A DNA stretch of 24,674 nt, from the NCBI GenBank assembly GCA_910586345.1, contig CAJUHC010000020.1, positions 1 to 24,674 on the forward strand. Reading direction: 5' to 3'. Position 1 is the first letter of the stretch; each line of letters begins with the position of its first letter. Below, in pieces: positions 6,540 through 13,252 of the stretch. The notes below the pieces were generated by a model. It saw nothing but the letters and a program-made list of their open reading frames with translations, had not been told where the DNA came from and searched no databases. Source of the DNA: an uncultured Christensenella sp. GTDB taxonomy: Bacteria; Bacillota; Clostridia; Christensenellales; Borkfalkiaceae. A program made the translations under genes and the position numbers.

Positions 6540-8954
6540 TTATCTAAGTTCTATATTCATATTCCGTTTAAGATTATTCAGAATCTTTTTAACGAAATCG
6601 TCTATTCTGCTGTCGATAGGTTCGTCTTTGGGAGTAAACGTCAATTTGAAAGCCATACTCTTTTTGCCCGCGCCGAGCTGTGCGCCGACGTACACGTCGA
6701 AAAGTTTAACGTTTGTAACGTATTTACAAGCCGAATAAATTTCCTTTTCTATATCCGCGCAAGCAGTTTGAGCATCGCACGAAAGCGCAATATCCCGAGT
6801 GAATTCGGTAAATTTCGGAAGAGGAGAGTATCTGAACGGTTTGGTATGTTTTTTAAGTTTTTCATAGTCGAGTTCGGCTATAAAGACGGGTCTGTCAAGC
6901 GCAAGCTCGTTTGAAACCGTAGGCGCGAGAGCGCCCAGATAACCTATTTCCTCGCCGTCGCAAATAATTTTCGCCGTTTTGCCGGGGTGAAGAAAAGGCT
7001 TTTCGCTTCGTTCGTATCCGAATTTGGTATTGAGCGAAGAAGCTATGTTTTCCGTTACGCCCTTTATGCTGTAAAAGTTATGAAGAAGTCCCCACGTTCC
7101 TATGCAAATATGTTGTTTTTCCTCGGGGAAATTCTTAATCGGCAGTTCTTTCGGTACGTAAATTTTAGCGATTTCGAATAACGAGCCGTCCATATTTCCG
7201 CGTCTTAAATTGCGGACAATTACGTTAACCATAGACGGCGCAAGCGTCGTGCGCATTATCGATAAATCTTCGCTTATTGGGTTTAAAATTTTTATCGCTT
7301 TTCTCTCTTCGCTGTCTTCTGGGAAGCGGAGCATATCCAAATCTTTCGGAGAATAGAAAGAGTAAGTAGATATTTCGTATAAACCTTTTCCCGCAAGCAG
7401 ATTTTTAAGCTTATTTTCGGCCTTTTGCTCGTCGTTGAATCCGCCGTTCGTAATCGAAGCGTAGGGAAGGAAAGTGCCTTTGATATGTTCGTATCCGTAT
7501 AACCTTATTATTTCTTCGGCTATATCGGGATAATCGTCTATATCTTCCCTGTAACGCGGGACCGTCAGGTTCAGCTCTCCGCCGTTCGAGGATACTTTGA
7601 AATTAAGACTTTCAAGTATGCTTTGCATTTTTTTTGCGGGTACTTCTATACCTAAAAGCGAGTTGATTTTTCCGACGTTTACCGTCATATTCTTTTCTTC
7701 GAGGTTCGAGTATTCGGTCGTCACGTCGATATGCAAATCCGTTACGGTACCGCAATTCAAAGCGTCAATCAGATTGAGCGCGCGTTTCAATGCGTTTTCG
7801 GTTGTATATTCGTTGACGCCTTTTTCAAACAGCGCCGAAGAATCGGAATGTTGTCCGAGAGCTCTTGCCGTCTTTCTCACATTGTCGCGCGCGAACTTCG
7901 CCGCCTCGAATAAAACTTCGTCCGTGCCGTTTTTAATTTCGCTGTCGAGTCCGCCCATAACGCCCGCAAGCGCTACGGGTTTGTCTTTATCGCATATAAC
8001 GAGGTTTTCGCGGTTCAGCTCGAATTCGTTTCCGTCAAGCGTGGTTATTTTTTCTCCGTTTTCCGCTCGGCGCACGACTATTTCCCTGCCGTCGAGCGTT
8101 CTTAAATCGAACGCGTGCATAGGCTGTCCCATTTCGAGCAGTACGAAATTTGTTATGTCGACTATATTATTTATCGAACGCAGTCCGCAAAGCGCTAGTT
8201 TTTTTCTGAGCCAGAGCGGAGAGGGAGCGATTTTAACGTCTTTCACGTAATGTCCTATATACCTTTGGCAAAGTTCGGGCGCCGTATTCGTAATCTTGAT
8301 ATTTTCGTAATTTCCTTTGACGGCTTTATACGAAAAATCCGGCAGTCTTATATTTTTCCCGAGTACGGCCGCGACTTCGCGCGCAATTCCCAAAATACTC
8401 TGGCAGTCGGGTCTGTTAGCGGTAACTCCTATATCGAAAATATAATCGTCGAGTCCGAGCAAAGGTTTTACGTCCGCGCCGTTTTCAGAATCGGAGGGCA
8501 GTATAAGCAGTCCGCAATAATCGCCTCCGTCGAACATATCGCCGTTGACGCCGAGCTCGGCACCGGAACAGAGCATACCGTCTGACTGTATTCCGCGGAG
8601 TTTTCCTTTCTTTATGGTCATAACTCCTTCCAGGGTCGTATGGTCTTTCCCCGTAGCGTATACGGTTGCGCCGACGAGCGCGCAGGGAACTTTTATACCT
8701 TTTTTAACGTTGTCCGCTCCGCAGCAAATCTGGAATATGCCTTTATCTCCGCAATCGGCTTTGCATACGGAAAGGTGCGTACCCTCGACGGGCTCGCATT
8801 CTGTAACCTCGCCCACGACGACGCCGGAAATATCTTTGCCTATATTGATAAGTTCTTCAACTTCGAATCCGCAACCGAAAAGTTTATTCTGCAATTCTTC
8901 TGCGGTAACGTCTATATCAACGTAATCTTTAAGCCAACTTAATGGTGCTTTCAT
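6540..8954 (-). CDS. pheT: Phenylalanyl-tRNA synthetase beta subunit
   Basis: This 804-residue protein is the normal length for PheT. It pairs with PheS in an alpha2-beta2 enzyme that charges tRNA-Phe. The N-terminus MKAPLSWLKDYV is typical. An EMAP-type tRNA-binding OB domain follows (about residues 38-150, VVVGEVTECEPV...ICCGADNV). Next come the B3/4 editing region (around NRPDCQSILGIAREVAAV and SINNIVDITNFVLLEMGQPMHAFD) and the B5 domain (YREDIDDYPDIAEEIIRLYGY). The C-terminal FDX-ACB anticodon-binding domain begins with YSPLPKFTEFTRDIAL. A GTG at 8969 is in frame, but AAAGGAG lies between it and ATG 8954, so the latter is the start. pheS is 147 nt upstream. Confidence 0.97.
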   Translation of the reverse strand: MKAPLSWLKDYVDIDVTAEELQNKLFGCGFEVEELINIGKDISGVVVGEVTECEPVEGTHLSVCKADCGDKGIFQICCGADNVKKGIKVPCALVGATVYATGKDHTTLEGVMTIKKGKLRGIQSDGMLCSGAELGVNGDMFDGGDYCGLLILPSDSENGADVKPLLGLDDYIFDIGVTANRPDCQSILGIAREVAAVLGKNIRLPDFSYKAVKGNYENIKITNTAPELCQRYIGHYVKDVKIAPSPLWLRKKLALCGLRSINNIVDITNFVLLEMGQPMHAFDLRTLDGREIVVRRAENGEKITTLDGNEFELNRENLVICDKDKPVALAGVMGGLDSEIKNGTDEVLFEAAKFARDNVRKTARALGQHSDSSALFEKGVNEYTTENALKRALNLIDALNCGTVTDLHIDVTTEYSNLEEKNMTVNVGKINSLLGIEVPAKKMQSILESLNFKVSSNGGELNLTVPRYREDIDDYPDIAEEIIRLYGYEHIKGTFLPYASITNGGFNDEQKAENKLKNLLAGKGLYEISTYSFYSPKDLDMLRFPEDSEERKAIKILNPISEDLSIMRTTLAPSMVNVIVRNLRRGNMDGSLFEIAKIYVPKELPIKNFPEEKQHICIGTWGLLHNFYSIKGVTENIASSLNTKFGYERSEKPFLHPGKTAKIICDGEEIGYLGALAPTVSNELALDRPVFIAELDYEKLKKHTKPFRYSPLPKFTEFTRDIALSCDAQTACADIEKEIYSACKYVTNVKLFDVYVGAQLGAGKKSMAFKLTFTPKDEPIDSRIDDFVKKILNNLKRNMNIELR

Positions 8955-9101
8955 AAATTCTCCTTTCACGCAAATCTTTTGCCGCGCAAAATTTTTGCCG
9001 TGATTTTATTATTTCGTCGTAAATTTTCTTAACGGTCGAAATCAATCTGCCGTTGAAAATTTTCGTCGTAAATTATTTTAATTTAATTAAATCGGTGTAG
9101 C
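8955..9101 (-). repeat. pheS-pheT intergenic region with a 14-nt direct repeat
   Basis: The 147-nt gap is long for a pheST operon. TTTCGTCGTAAATT occurs twice on the + strand, at 9012-9025 and 9061-9074. Between the copies lies a short inverted repeat (AACGG 9031-9035, CCGTT 9050-9054). No promoter hexamers or terminator with a T tract are apparent on the - strand. Apart from the pheT ribosome site I see no gene here. Confidence 0.5.
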
Positions 9102-10130
9102 TCAGTCCTTGAATTGTTTGAGAAATCTCGTATCTCCCTCGAAGAGGAGTTTCATATTGTTAATTCCGTATTTCAGCATAGCTATTCTTTCGATTCCCAT
9201 ACCGAATGCAAAACCCGTGTATTCGTCGGGGTCTATATTACAGCCTTCTAAAACGCGTCTGTTTACCATACCCGCGCCGAGAACCTCTATCCAGCCCGTA
9301 CCCTTACAGAGTCTGCATCCTTTTCCTCCGCACTCGAAACAGCTTACGTCTACTTCGACGGACGGTTCGGTAAAGGGGAAATAGGAGGGGCGGAGCCTCG
9401 TTTTAACGTTCTCTCCGAAAATTTTCTTTGCGAACTCGTCGAGCATACCTTTGAGGTCGCATAAGGTAATTCCTTTATCGACGACGAGTCCTTCCATCTG
9501 CGAGAACATAGGCGAATGGGTCGCGTCGTCGTCGCTTCTGTATACCTTGCCGGGAGAAAGAATTTTAATGGGCGGTTTTTTGTTTTCCATAACCCTGATT
9601 TGTCCCGCGGACGTCTGCGTACGCAAAAGCAAATCTTCCGCAAGATAGAACGTATCCTGCATATCGCGCGCAGGGTGGTCTTTCGGGGTATTGAGGGCGG
9701 TAAAATTATAATAATCGTTTTCTATTTCGGGTCCCTCGAAAATCTCGAATCCCATACCTGAGAATATAGATATGAGCTCGTTTCTGATAAGTGTGTTCGG
9801 GTGATACGCGCCGTCGGGTTTTGCGAGCCCGGGCGCGGTAACGTCGATTTTCTCTTCCGAATATTTCTTTTTCAGTTCGAGTTCTTTAAGTTTGCTTTCG
9901 AGCATATCGAACCGCTCTTCGACGCGCTGTCTGAGCGCGTTTAAAATTTTTCCGAGAGAGGGGCGCTCTTCGGGAGGAACGTCCCGCATATTCTTCATAA
10001 GCGAAGAAATCTCGCCCGCCTTGCCTAAAAAGCGCGTTTTCAGTTCGAGCAGACTTTTGGAGCTTTCCGCCTCGTTTACCGCTTTTTCGGCTTGTTCTTC
10101 TATAATTTTGATTTTTTCGTTTACGTCCAT
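9102..10130 (-). CDS. pheS: Phenylalanyl-tRNA synthetase alpha subunit
   Basis: This 342-residue protein is the catalytic subunit of the enzyme. An N-terminal coiled coil (about residues 1-95, rich in Lys/Glu) binds tRNA. Class II motif 2 is VYRSDDDATHSPMFSQMEG, and motif 3 is GFAFGMGIERIAMLKYGI near the C-terminus. Between them a four-cysteine stretch, CFECGGKGCRLCKGTGW, precedes IEVLGAGMV. This cysteine-rich form is common in Firmicutes PheS and may bind zinc. The start ATG 10130 has CGGAG 7 nt upstream. Transcription begins at the promoter at 10405-10433 and is controlled by the T-box leader between. Confidence 0.97.
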   Translation of the reverse strand: MDVNEKIKIIEEQAEKAVNEAESSKSLLELKTRFLGKAGEISSLMKNMRDVPPEERPSLGKILNALRQRVEERFDMLESKLKELELKKKYSEEKIDVTAPGLAKPDGAYHPNTLIRNELISIFSGMGFEIFEGPEIENDYYNFTALNTPKDHPARDMQDTFYLAEDLLLRTQTSAGQIRVMENKKPPIKILSPGKVYRSDDDATHSPMFSQMEGLVVDKGITLCDLKGMLDEFAKKIFGENVKTRLRPSYFPFTEPSVEVDVSCFECGGKGCRLCKGTGWIEVLGAGMVNRRVLEGCNIDPDEYTGFAFGMGIERIAMLKYGINNMKLLFEGDTRFLKQFKD

Positions 10131-10147
10131 AATCGTTCTCCGTTAAT

Positions 10148-10180
10148 AAAAAATAAAATCCGCCCTGTCAACACAGGGCG
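10148..10180 (-). terminator. T-box attenuator terminator before pheS
   Basis: An 8-bp GC-rich stem (10180-10173 with 10168-10161) has a 4-nt loop and is followed on the - strand by a U-rich run ending near 10148. Its 5' arm is shared with the antiterminator helices. Confidence 0.9.
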
Positions 10181-10397
10181 AATAAATCGCTGTACCACCT
10201 GATTTCACGGCAAAAGCCGCCTCGATTCTCTCTTAACGCAGAGTGTGCGGAACGCATTACACGGAAAAACCTTTCACGCGTTCGGCTCGCGAGTGAATAC
10301 CGCATATATCCAATGAAGAACCTTTCAGCCGTTTTCGGATTCTTCTCTCTGAAAAGGACGTTTTATGCGTCTGTCTCGGTCATAGCCTTTATTTATT
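10148..10397 (-). ncRNA. T-box riboswitch leader of pheST (tRNA-Phe responsive)
   Basis: The leader of pheST carries the T-box core AGGTGGTACAGCGA, read on the - strand from 10200. The antiterminator folds exactly as expected. CAGG (10201-10198) pairs with CCTG (10177-10174), and GCGA (10190-10187) pairs with TCGC (10181-10178). The 7-nt bulge TGGTACA holds UGGU, which would bind the uncharged tRNA acceptor end. The competing terminator is CGCCCTGT (10180-10173) with ACAGGGCG (10168-10161), followed by a U-rich tract to 10148. Stem I includes GAAGAATC paired with GGTTCTTC near 10320. It presents TTC (10320-10318 or 10317-10315), a Phe codon, at the likely specifier site. Low charging of tRNA-Phe should favour read-through. 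The core has A where the usual sequence has C (GGTACCGCG). Confidence 0.93.
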
Positions 10398-10404
10398 TGT
10401 ATCA

Positions 10405-10433
10405 ATTATATAAACAACTTAAAGTTATGTCAA
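10405..10433 (-). promoter_or_regulatory. Consensus sigma-A promoter of pheST
   Basis: On the - strand TTGACA (10433-10428) and TATAAT (10410-10405) are both perfect and separated by 17 nt. The start site is predicted near 10398, giving a leader of about 265 nt that holds the T-box. With the T-box, this accounts for the gene-free stretch 10131-10451. Confidence 0.9.
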
Positions 10434-10451
10434 CTTATTTAAAATGAAATT

Positions 10452-10970
10452 TCAATAAATGCTTCCGCCGAAACAGTCGAAAGCGACTATTGCGGGGAAG
10501 TTTTCGACTTCGAGCCTGTATACGGCTTCCGACAGTAATTCGGGAAAAGCGATGCAGTCGCTCTTTTTTATAGCTTTGCCGTAAAGCGCGCCCGCTCCGC
10601 CGATAGCGGCGAAGTATACCGCACAATTCCTCTTTACCGCGTCGCGCACTTCGTCGGACATTTCGCCTTTTCCGATTACGGCGCCTAAACCCAAGTTCAG
10701 AAGACGTGGAGCAAACGAGTCCATTCTCGCAGACGTAGTCGGTCCGCAGCTTCCGGAAGCGGAACCGGGTTTTGCAGGACACGGACCCGCGTAGTATATG
10801 ACCGCGTCTTTTATTTCGAAAGGCAATTGCTTGCCGGAATCCAAAAGTTCGGAAATTTTTTTGTGGGCGCAGTCTCTTGCCGTCAGTATAGTGCCCGTTA
10901 ACGATACGCTGTCGCCTGCGCGGAGTTCTTTTACGTCCTGTTTATTCAAAGGGAGAGTGATTTTTTTCAT
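10452..10970 (-). CDS. fumB: Class I (Fe-S) fumarate hydratase, beta subunit / C-terminal domain
   Basis: This 172-residue protein corresponds to the C-terminal swivelling domain of class I fumarases. Motifs are LTARDCAHKKI (residues 30-40), YYAGPCPAKPG (59-69), GSCGPTTSARMD (73-84) and GKGEMSDEVRDAV. With the alpha subunit it should interconvert fumarate and malate through an oxygen-sensitive 4Fe-4S cluster. L-tartrate dehydratase is the main alternative within this family. The ORF can be read from 11051, but ATG 10970 gives the normal N-terminus and overlaps the alpha-subunit stop (ATGA). The symbol follows the beta-subunit convention and does not mean the E. coli isozyme. No terminator is visible before the pheST promoter downstream. 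Confidence 0.9.
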   Translation of the reverse strand: MKKITLPLNKQDVKELRAGDSVSLTGTILTARDCAHKKISELLDSGKQLPFEIKDAVIYYAGPCPAKPGSASGSCGPTTSARMDSFAPRLLNLGLGAVIGKGEMSDEVRDAVKRNCAVYFAAIGGAGALYGKAIKKSDCIAFPELLSEAVYRLEVENFPAIVAFDCFGGSIY

Positions 10971-11806
10971 ACCGTATCCTTTTCGCATCTTACGCAGTGG
11001 CATTGAATATTTACCGCGACGGGAAGTCCCGCTATATGCGTCGGAAGCCATTCGCAGCTTACTCCGAGCGCTGTTACGGAGCCGTGGAAGCCCTGACAGC
11101 CGATATTCAGTTCGTTGACGCGCTTTAAGGCTTCTTTTTCTATTTCGGCAACGTCCTCGCGCGGATTGCTTGTACCTATATCGCGCGTTAAAGCTTTTTT
11201 AGCGAGAAACGCGCACGAGTCGAAAGTTCCGCCTATTCCGACTCCTACGTATACGGGGGGACAGGGGCGCGAGCCTGCAACTTTAACCGTTTGAACGATA
11301 GCGTCGATAATTCCCTCGACGCCCTGCGCGGGTTTAAGCATATACAGCTTCGACATATTTTCGCTTCCGAAACCTTTGGGCATATAAGTAATTTTAATTT
11401 TATCGCCTTCGGTAATTTCGGTATGAATAACGGCGGGAGTGTTGTCGGCGGTGTTTTCTCGCGTTAAAGGGTCGCATACGGATTTTCTGAAATATCCGTC
11501 GTCATACGCGCGCCTTACTCCGTCGTTAACTGCGTCTTTAAGATTTTTTCCTTCGAGGAAAACTTCTTGACCTATTTCGAGTATGACGACCGACATACCT
11601 GTATCCTGACATACCGCGGTTTCGCTTTTTTTTGCAATTTCCGCGTTTTCAATAAGCGTTTTCAATGCAAACGCGCAAGCTTCGCTCTCTTCGTTTTTCA
11701 ATGATTCGTTCAAAGCGTCTTTGCAGGAGGGTGATAGGTTTACTCCCGCTTGAAGAGCCATACCGTATATTTTTTCTTCGATGATTCGTGTGTTTATCTT
11801 ACGCAT
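10967..11806 (-). CDS. fumA: Class I (Fe-S) fumarate hydratase, alpha subunit / N-terminal domain
   Basis: This 279-residue catalytic subunit holds the 4Fe-4S cluster. Probable ligands are C66 in VCQDTG, C182 in CPPVYVGVGIGG and C269 in NIQCHCVR; their spacing resembles that of single-chain class I fumarases. Other conserved blocks are TRENTADNTPAVIHTEI, KGFGSENMSKLYML and PTHIAGLPVAVNIQCH. NIGCQGFHG stands where many relatives have a PQGLGG-like loop. ATG 11812 is 6 nt upstream in frame. 11806 was chosen because MRKINTRII is the more usual beginning and the predicted transcript starts at about 11807. No Shine-Dalgarno sequence is seen. The beta subunit overlaps its stop. Confidence 0.9.
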   Translation of the reverse strand: MRKINTRIIEEKIYGMALQAGVNLSPSCKDALNESLKNEESEACAFALKTLIENAEIAKKSETAVCQDTGMSVVILEIGQEVFLEGKNLKDAVNDGVRRAYDDGYFRKSVCDPLTRENTADNTPAVIHTEITEGDKIKITYMPKGFGSENMSKLYMLKPAQGVEGIIDAIVQTVKVAGSRPCPPVYVGVGIGGTFDSCAFLAKKALTRDIGTSNPREDVAEIEKEALKRVNELNIGCQGFHGSVTALGVSCEWLPTHIAGLPVAVNIQCHCVRCEKDTV

Positions 11807-11813
11807 ATACATA

Positions 11814-11842
11814 ATTTTATAACATTTAATTTTAAAAGTAAA
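11814..11842 (-). promoter_or_regulatory. Predicted sigma-A promoter of the fumarase operon
   Basis: On the - strand TTTACT (11842-11837) and TAAAAT (11819-11814) are separated by 17 nt. The predicted start near 11807 coincides with the second ATG of the alpha-subunit gene, implying a leaderless transcript. Confidence 0.6.
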
Positions 11843-11858
11843 TTATTTCGTTTACTTT
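11835..11858. promoter_or_regulatory. Inverted repeat spanning both -35 elements of a divergent promoter pair
   Basis: AAAGTAAA (11835-11842) and TTTACTTT (11851-11858) form a perfect 8-bp inverted repeat with an 8-nt centre. Each arm contains the TTTACT -35 of one of the two divergent promoters. It could be an operator controlling both genes, or just the consequence of two identical -35 boxes facing each other. Confidence 0.4.
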
Positions 11859-11879
11859 ATTTTTATTTTAAGCTATAAT
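11851..11879 (+). promoter_or_regulatory. Predicted sigma-A promoter of the CPBP-rlmH-M14-tadA operon
   Basis: TTTACT (11851-11856) and a perfect TATAAT (11874-11879) are separated by 17 nt. Only 6 nt lie between the -10 and the ATG at 11886, so transcription should begin at about the start codon. Confidence 0.7.
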
Positions 11880-11885
11880 CGGAGT

Positions 11886-12803
11886 ATGGAAGAAGTTAAT
11901 CCCCGTTTAAATTCCGTTACCGGCGGACTTACTTACAGCGTCGCGGTAATAATTTTTATCGCGGTATCGTTAATAATATCGCTTATAATTTCTTTTGCGC
12001 ATCTCGAAGAGGGAGGAAACGCTTATGTTTATTTAAGCTATATCGCATCCCCTATCGCGATAGGCGCTTGTATCGCGTCCGTTCTCGCTTACAGAAAAAT
12101 AAATTTCAGATGTATTTTCCCTGTAAAGTGCAGTCCTAAATATTACGTTATAGGTTTATTGCTCATTTACGGACTTTTGTTCTCTTTAAGCTGGTTAAAC
12201 GACGTATCCGTGAAATTTTTCCGTCTTTTCGGCTACGTGCCGAGGGAATCGGAAAGTTATTTTCCAGACGTTAAAGGCGGTATGATTGTTCCCGCGCTCT
12301 TGGTTATAGCGGTATTGCCTGCGTTTATAGAAGAGCTTTTGTTCAGAGGCGCCGTTTTAAACTCGTGCGAGAATAGTATGGGAAGCATACGCGCGATATT
12401 TATCGCCGGCTTCTGTTTTTCGCTTTTTCACGGCTCTCCCGAACAGACGGTATATCAGTTTGTCGCGGGCTGCGCTTTCGCGTTTATAGCGGTGCGCTCG
12501 CGTTCGATTTTGCCGTCCGTTATGATGCACTTCATAAACAACGCGCTGATAGTAATTCTCTATGCTTGCAACTGTTATGACGAAACCGGCGCTTTGATTA
12601 TAACCGACGGCGGAAATATAGCGCTTACCGTCACTTCCGCCATAGCGTTCGTCGGCGCGGTTCTTTGGCTCGTATTTGATAAGACTCCGCTTAAAAAATG
12701 CGAAAAAGGCGGCGTCAAAAGTTTCTTCGTCTATGCTTCCGTAGGTATAGCGGTGCTCGGGCTTATGTGGCTCTTGTCGCTGTTCGGAGTCGGCAATGCA
12801 TAA
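11886..12803 (+). CDS. CPBP-family intramembrane glutamic endopeptidase (CAAX/Rce1-like)
   Basis: This 305-residue polytopic membrane protein has about eight hydrophobic segments. The CPBP/Abi motifs are complete: EELLFR with E149, E150 and R154 (motif 1), FSLFH with F178 and H182 (motif 2) and HFINN with H215 and N219 (motif 3). Members cleave within or near membranes; bacterial roles include peptide processing and bacteriocin self-immunity. The substrate here is unknown, and no bacteriocin gene is adjacent. A GGAG stands 1 nt before the ATG, too close to act as a ribosome site, and the -10 box is 6 nt upstream, so the mRNA is probably leaderless. The 3' end overlaps rlmH by 8 nt. Confidence 0.9.
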   Translation: MEEVNPRLNSVTGGLTYSVAVIIFIAVSLIISLIISFAHLEEGGNAYVYLSYIASPIAIGACIASVLAYRKINFRCIFPVKCSPKYYVIGLLLIYGLLFSLSWLNDVSVKFFRLFGYVPRESESYFPDVKGGMIVPALLVIAVLPAFIEELLFRGAVLNSCENSMGSIRAIFIAGFCFSLFHGSPEQTVYQFVAGCAFAFIAVRSRSILPSVMMHFINNALIVILYACNCYDETGALIITDGGNIALTVTSAIAFVGAVLWLVFDKTPLKKCEKGGVKSFFVYASVGIAVLGLMWLLSLFGVGNA

Positions 12804-13233
12804 AATCAATATCGTTTGCGTCGGCAAAATAAAGGAACAGTTTTACCGCTCGGCGTCGGAAGAATATTTAAAGCGGTTGTCGCGTTTTGCAAAATTAGAG
12901 ATAAAGGAAATCGCGGAAGGCAGAAATTTGGAGGAAGAAGCGTCGGGAATTTTAAAATCCGCAAAGGGGAGAATAATCGCGCTGTGTATAGAGGGAGTCA
13001 GATACACTAGCGAAAAATTAGCGGAGTTTATAAAGGACGCAACGGATAAGGGCGAGGAACTGACTTTTATAATAGGTTCGTCCTACGGACTTTCCGAAGC
13101 CGTAAAAAGCAAAGCGCATATAAAACTTTCGTTTTCGGATATGACTTTTCCTCATCAGCTTATGCGCGTGATTTTGTGCGAACAGATTTACCGCGCGTTT
13201 ATGATAAACAGCGGTTCAGAATATCATAAATGA
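12796..13233 (+). CDS. rlmH: 23S rRNA (pseudouridine-1915-N3) methyltransferase
   Basis: This 145-residue protein is slightly shorter than the usual 155-160. It is a SPOUT-class methyltransferase that acts with S-adenosylmethionine on the pseudouridine in helix 69 of 23S rRNA. Diagnostic features are INIVCVGKIKEQFY at the N-terminus, FIIGSSYGLS (91-100) and the ending MTFPHQLMRVILCEQIYRAF plus SGSEYHK. The SAM-knot loop normally reads IGG; here it is IGSS, so the second Gly (position 95) is Ser. It overlaps the CPBP gene by 8 nt. A GCGGTT/AACCGC repeat (13211-13216, 13235-13240) brackets its stop. Confidence 0.94.
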   Translation: MHKINIVCVGKIKEQFYRSASEEYLKRLSRFAKLEIKEIAEGRNLEEEASGILKSAKGRIIALCIEGVRYTSEKLAEFIKDATDKGEELTFIIGSSYGLSEAVKSKAHIKLSFSDMTFPHQLMRVILCEQIYRAFMINSGSEYHK

Positions 13234-13252
13234 AAACCGCATAACTTATTAT

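Noticed and set aside
8929..9045. A 38-codon frame with a TTG start on the - strand between pheS and pheT
   Set aside because: It overlaps the start of pheT, has only a TTG start and no ribosome site, and its sequence includes the pheT Shine-Dalgarno region.
9091..9120. GGTGTAGCTCAGT, which resembles the D-arm start of a tRNA
   Set aside because: It overlaps the pheS 3' end. There is no matching acceptor stem, anticodon arm or T-arm within 75-90 nt.
10445..10454. Palindrome TGAAATTTCA at the end of the fumarase beta gene as a terminator
   Set aside because: It is only 10 bp, AT-rich, without a loop or T tract; too weak to support a terminator call.
10971..11051. Longer fumarase beta subunit starting at 11051
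   Set aside because: The extra 27 residues are read from the coding sequence of the alpha subunit; ATG 10970 has an ATGA overlap and the family's normal start.
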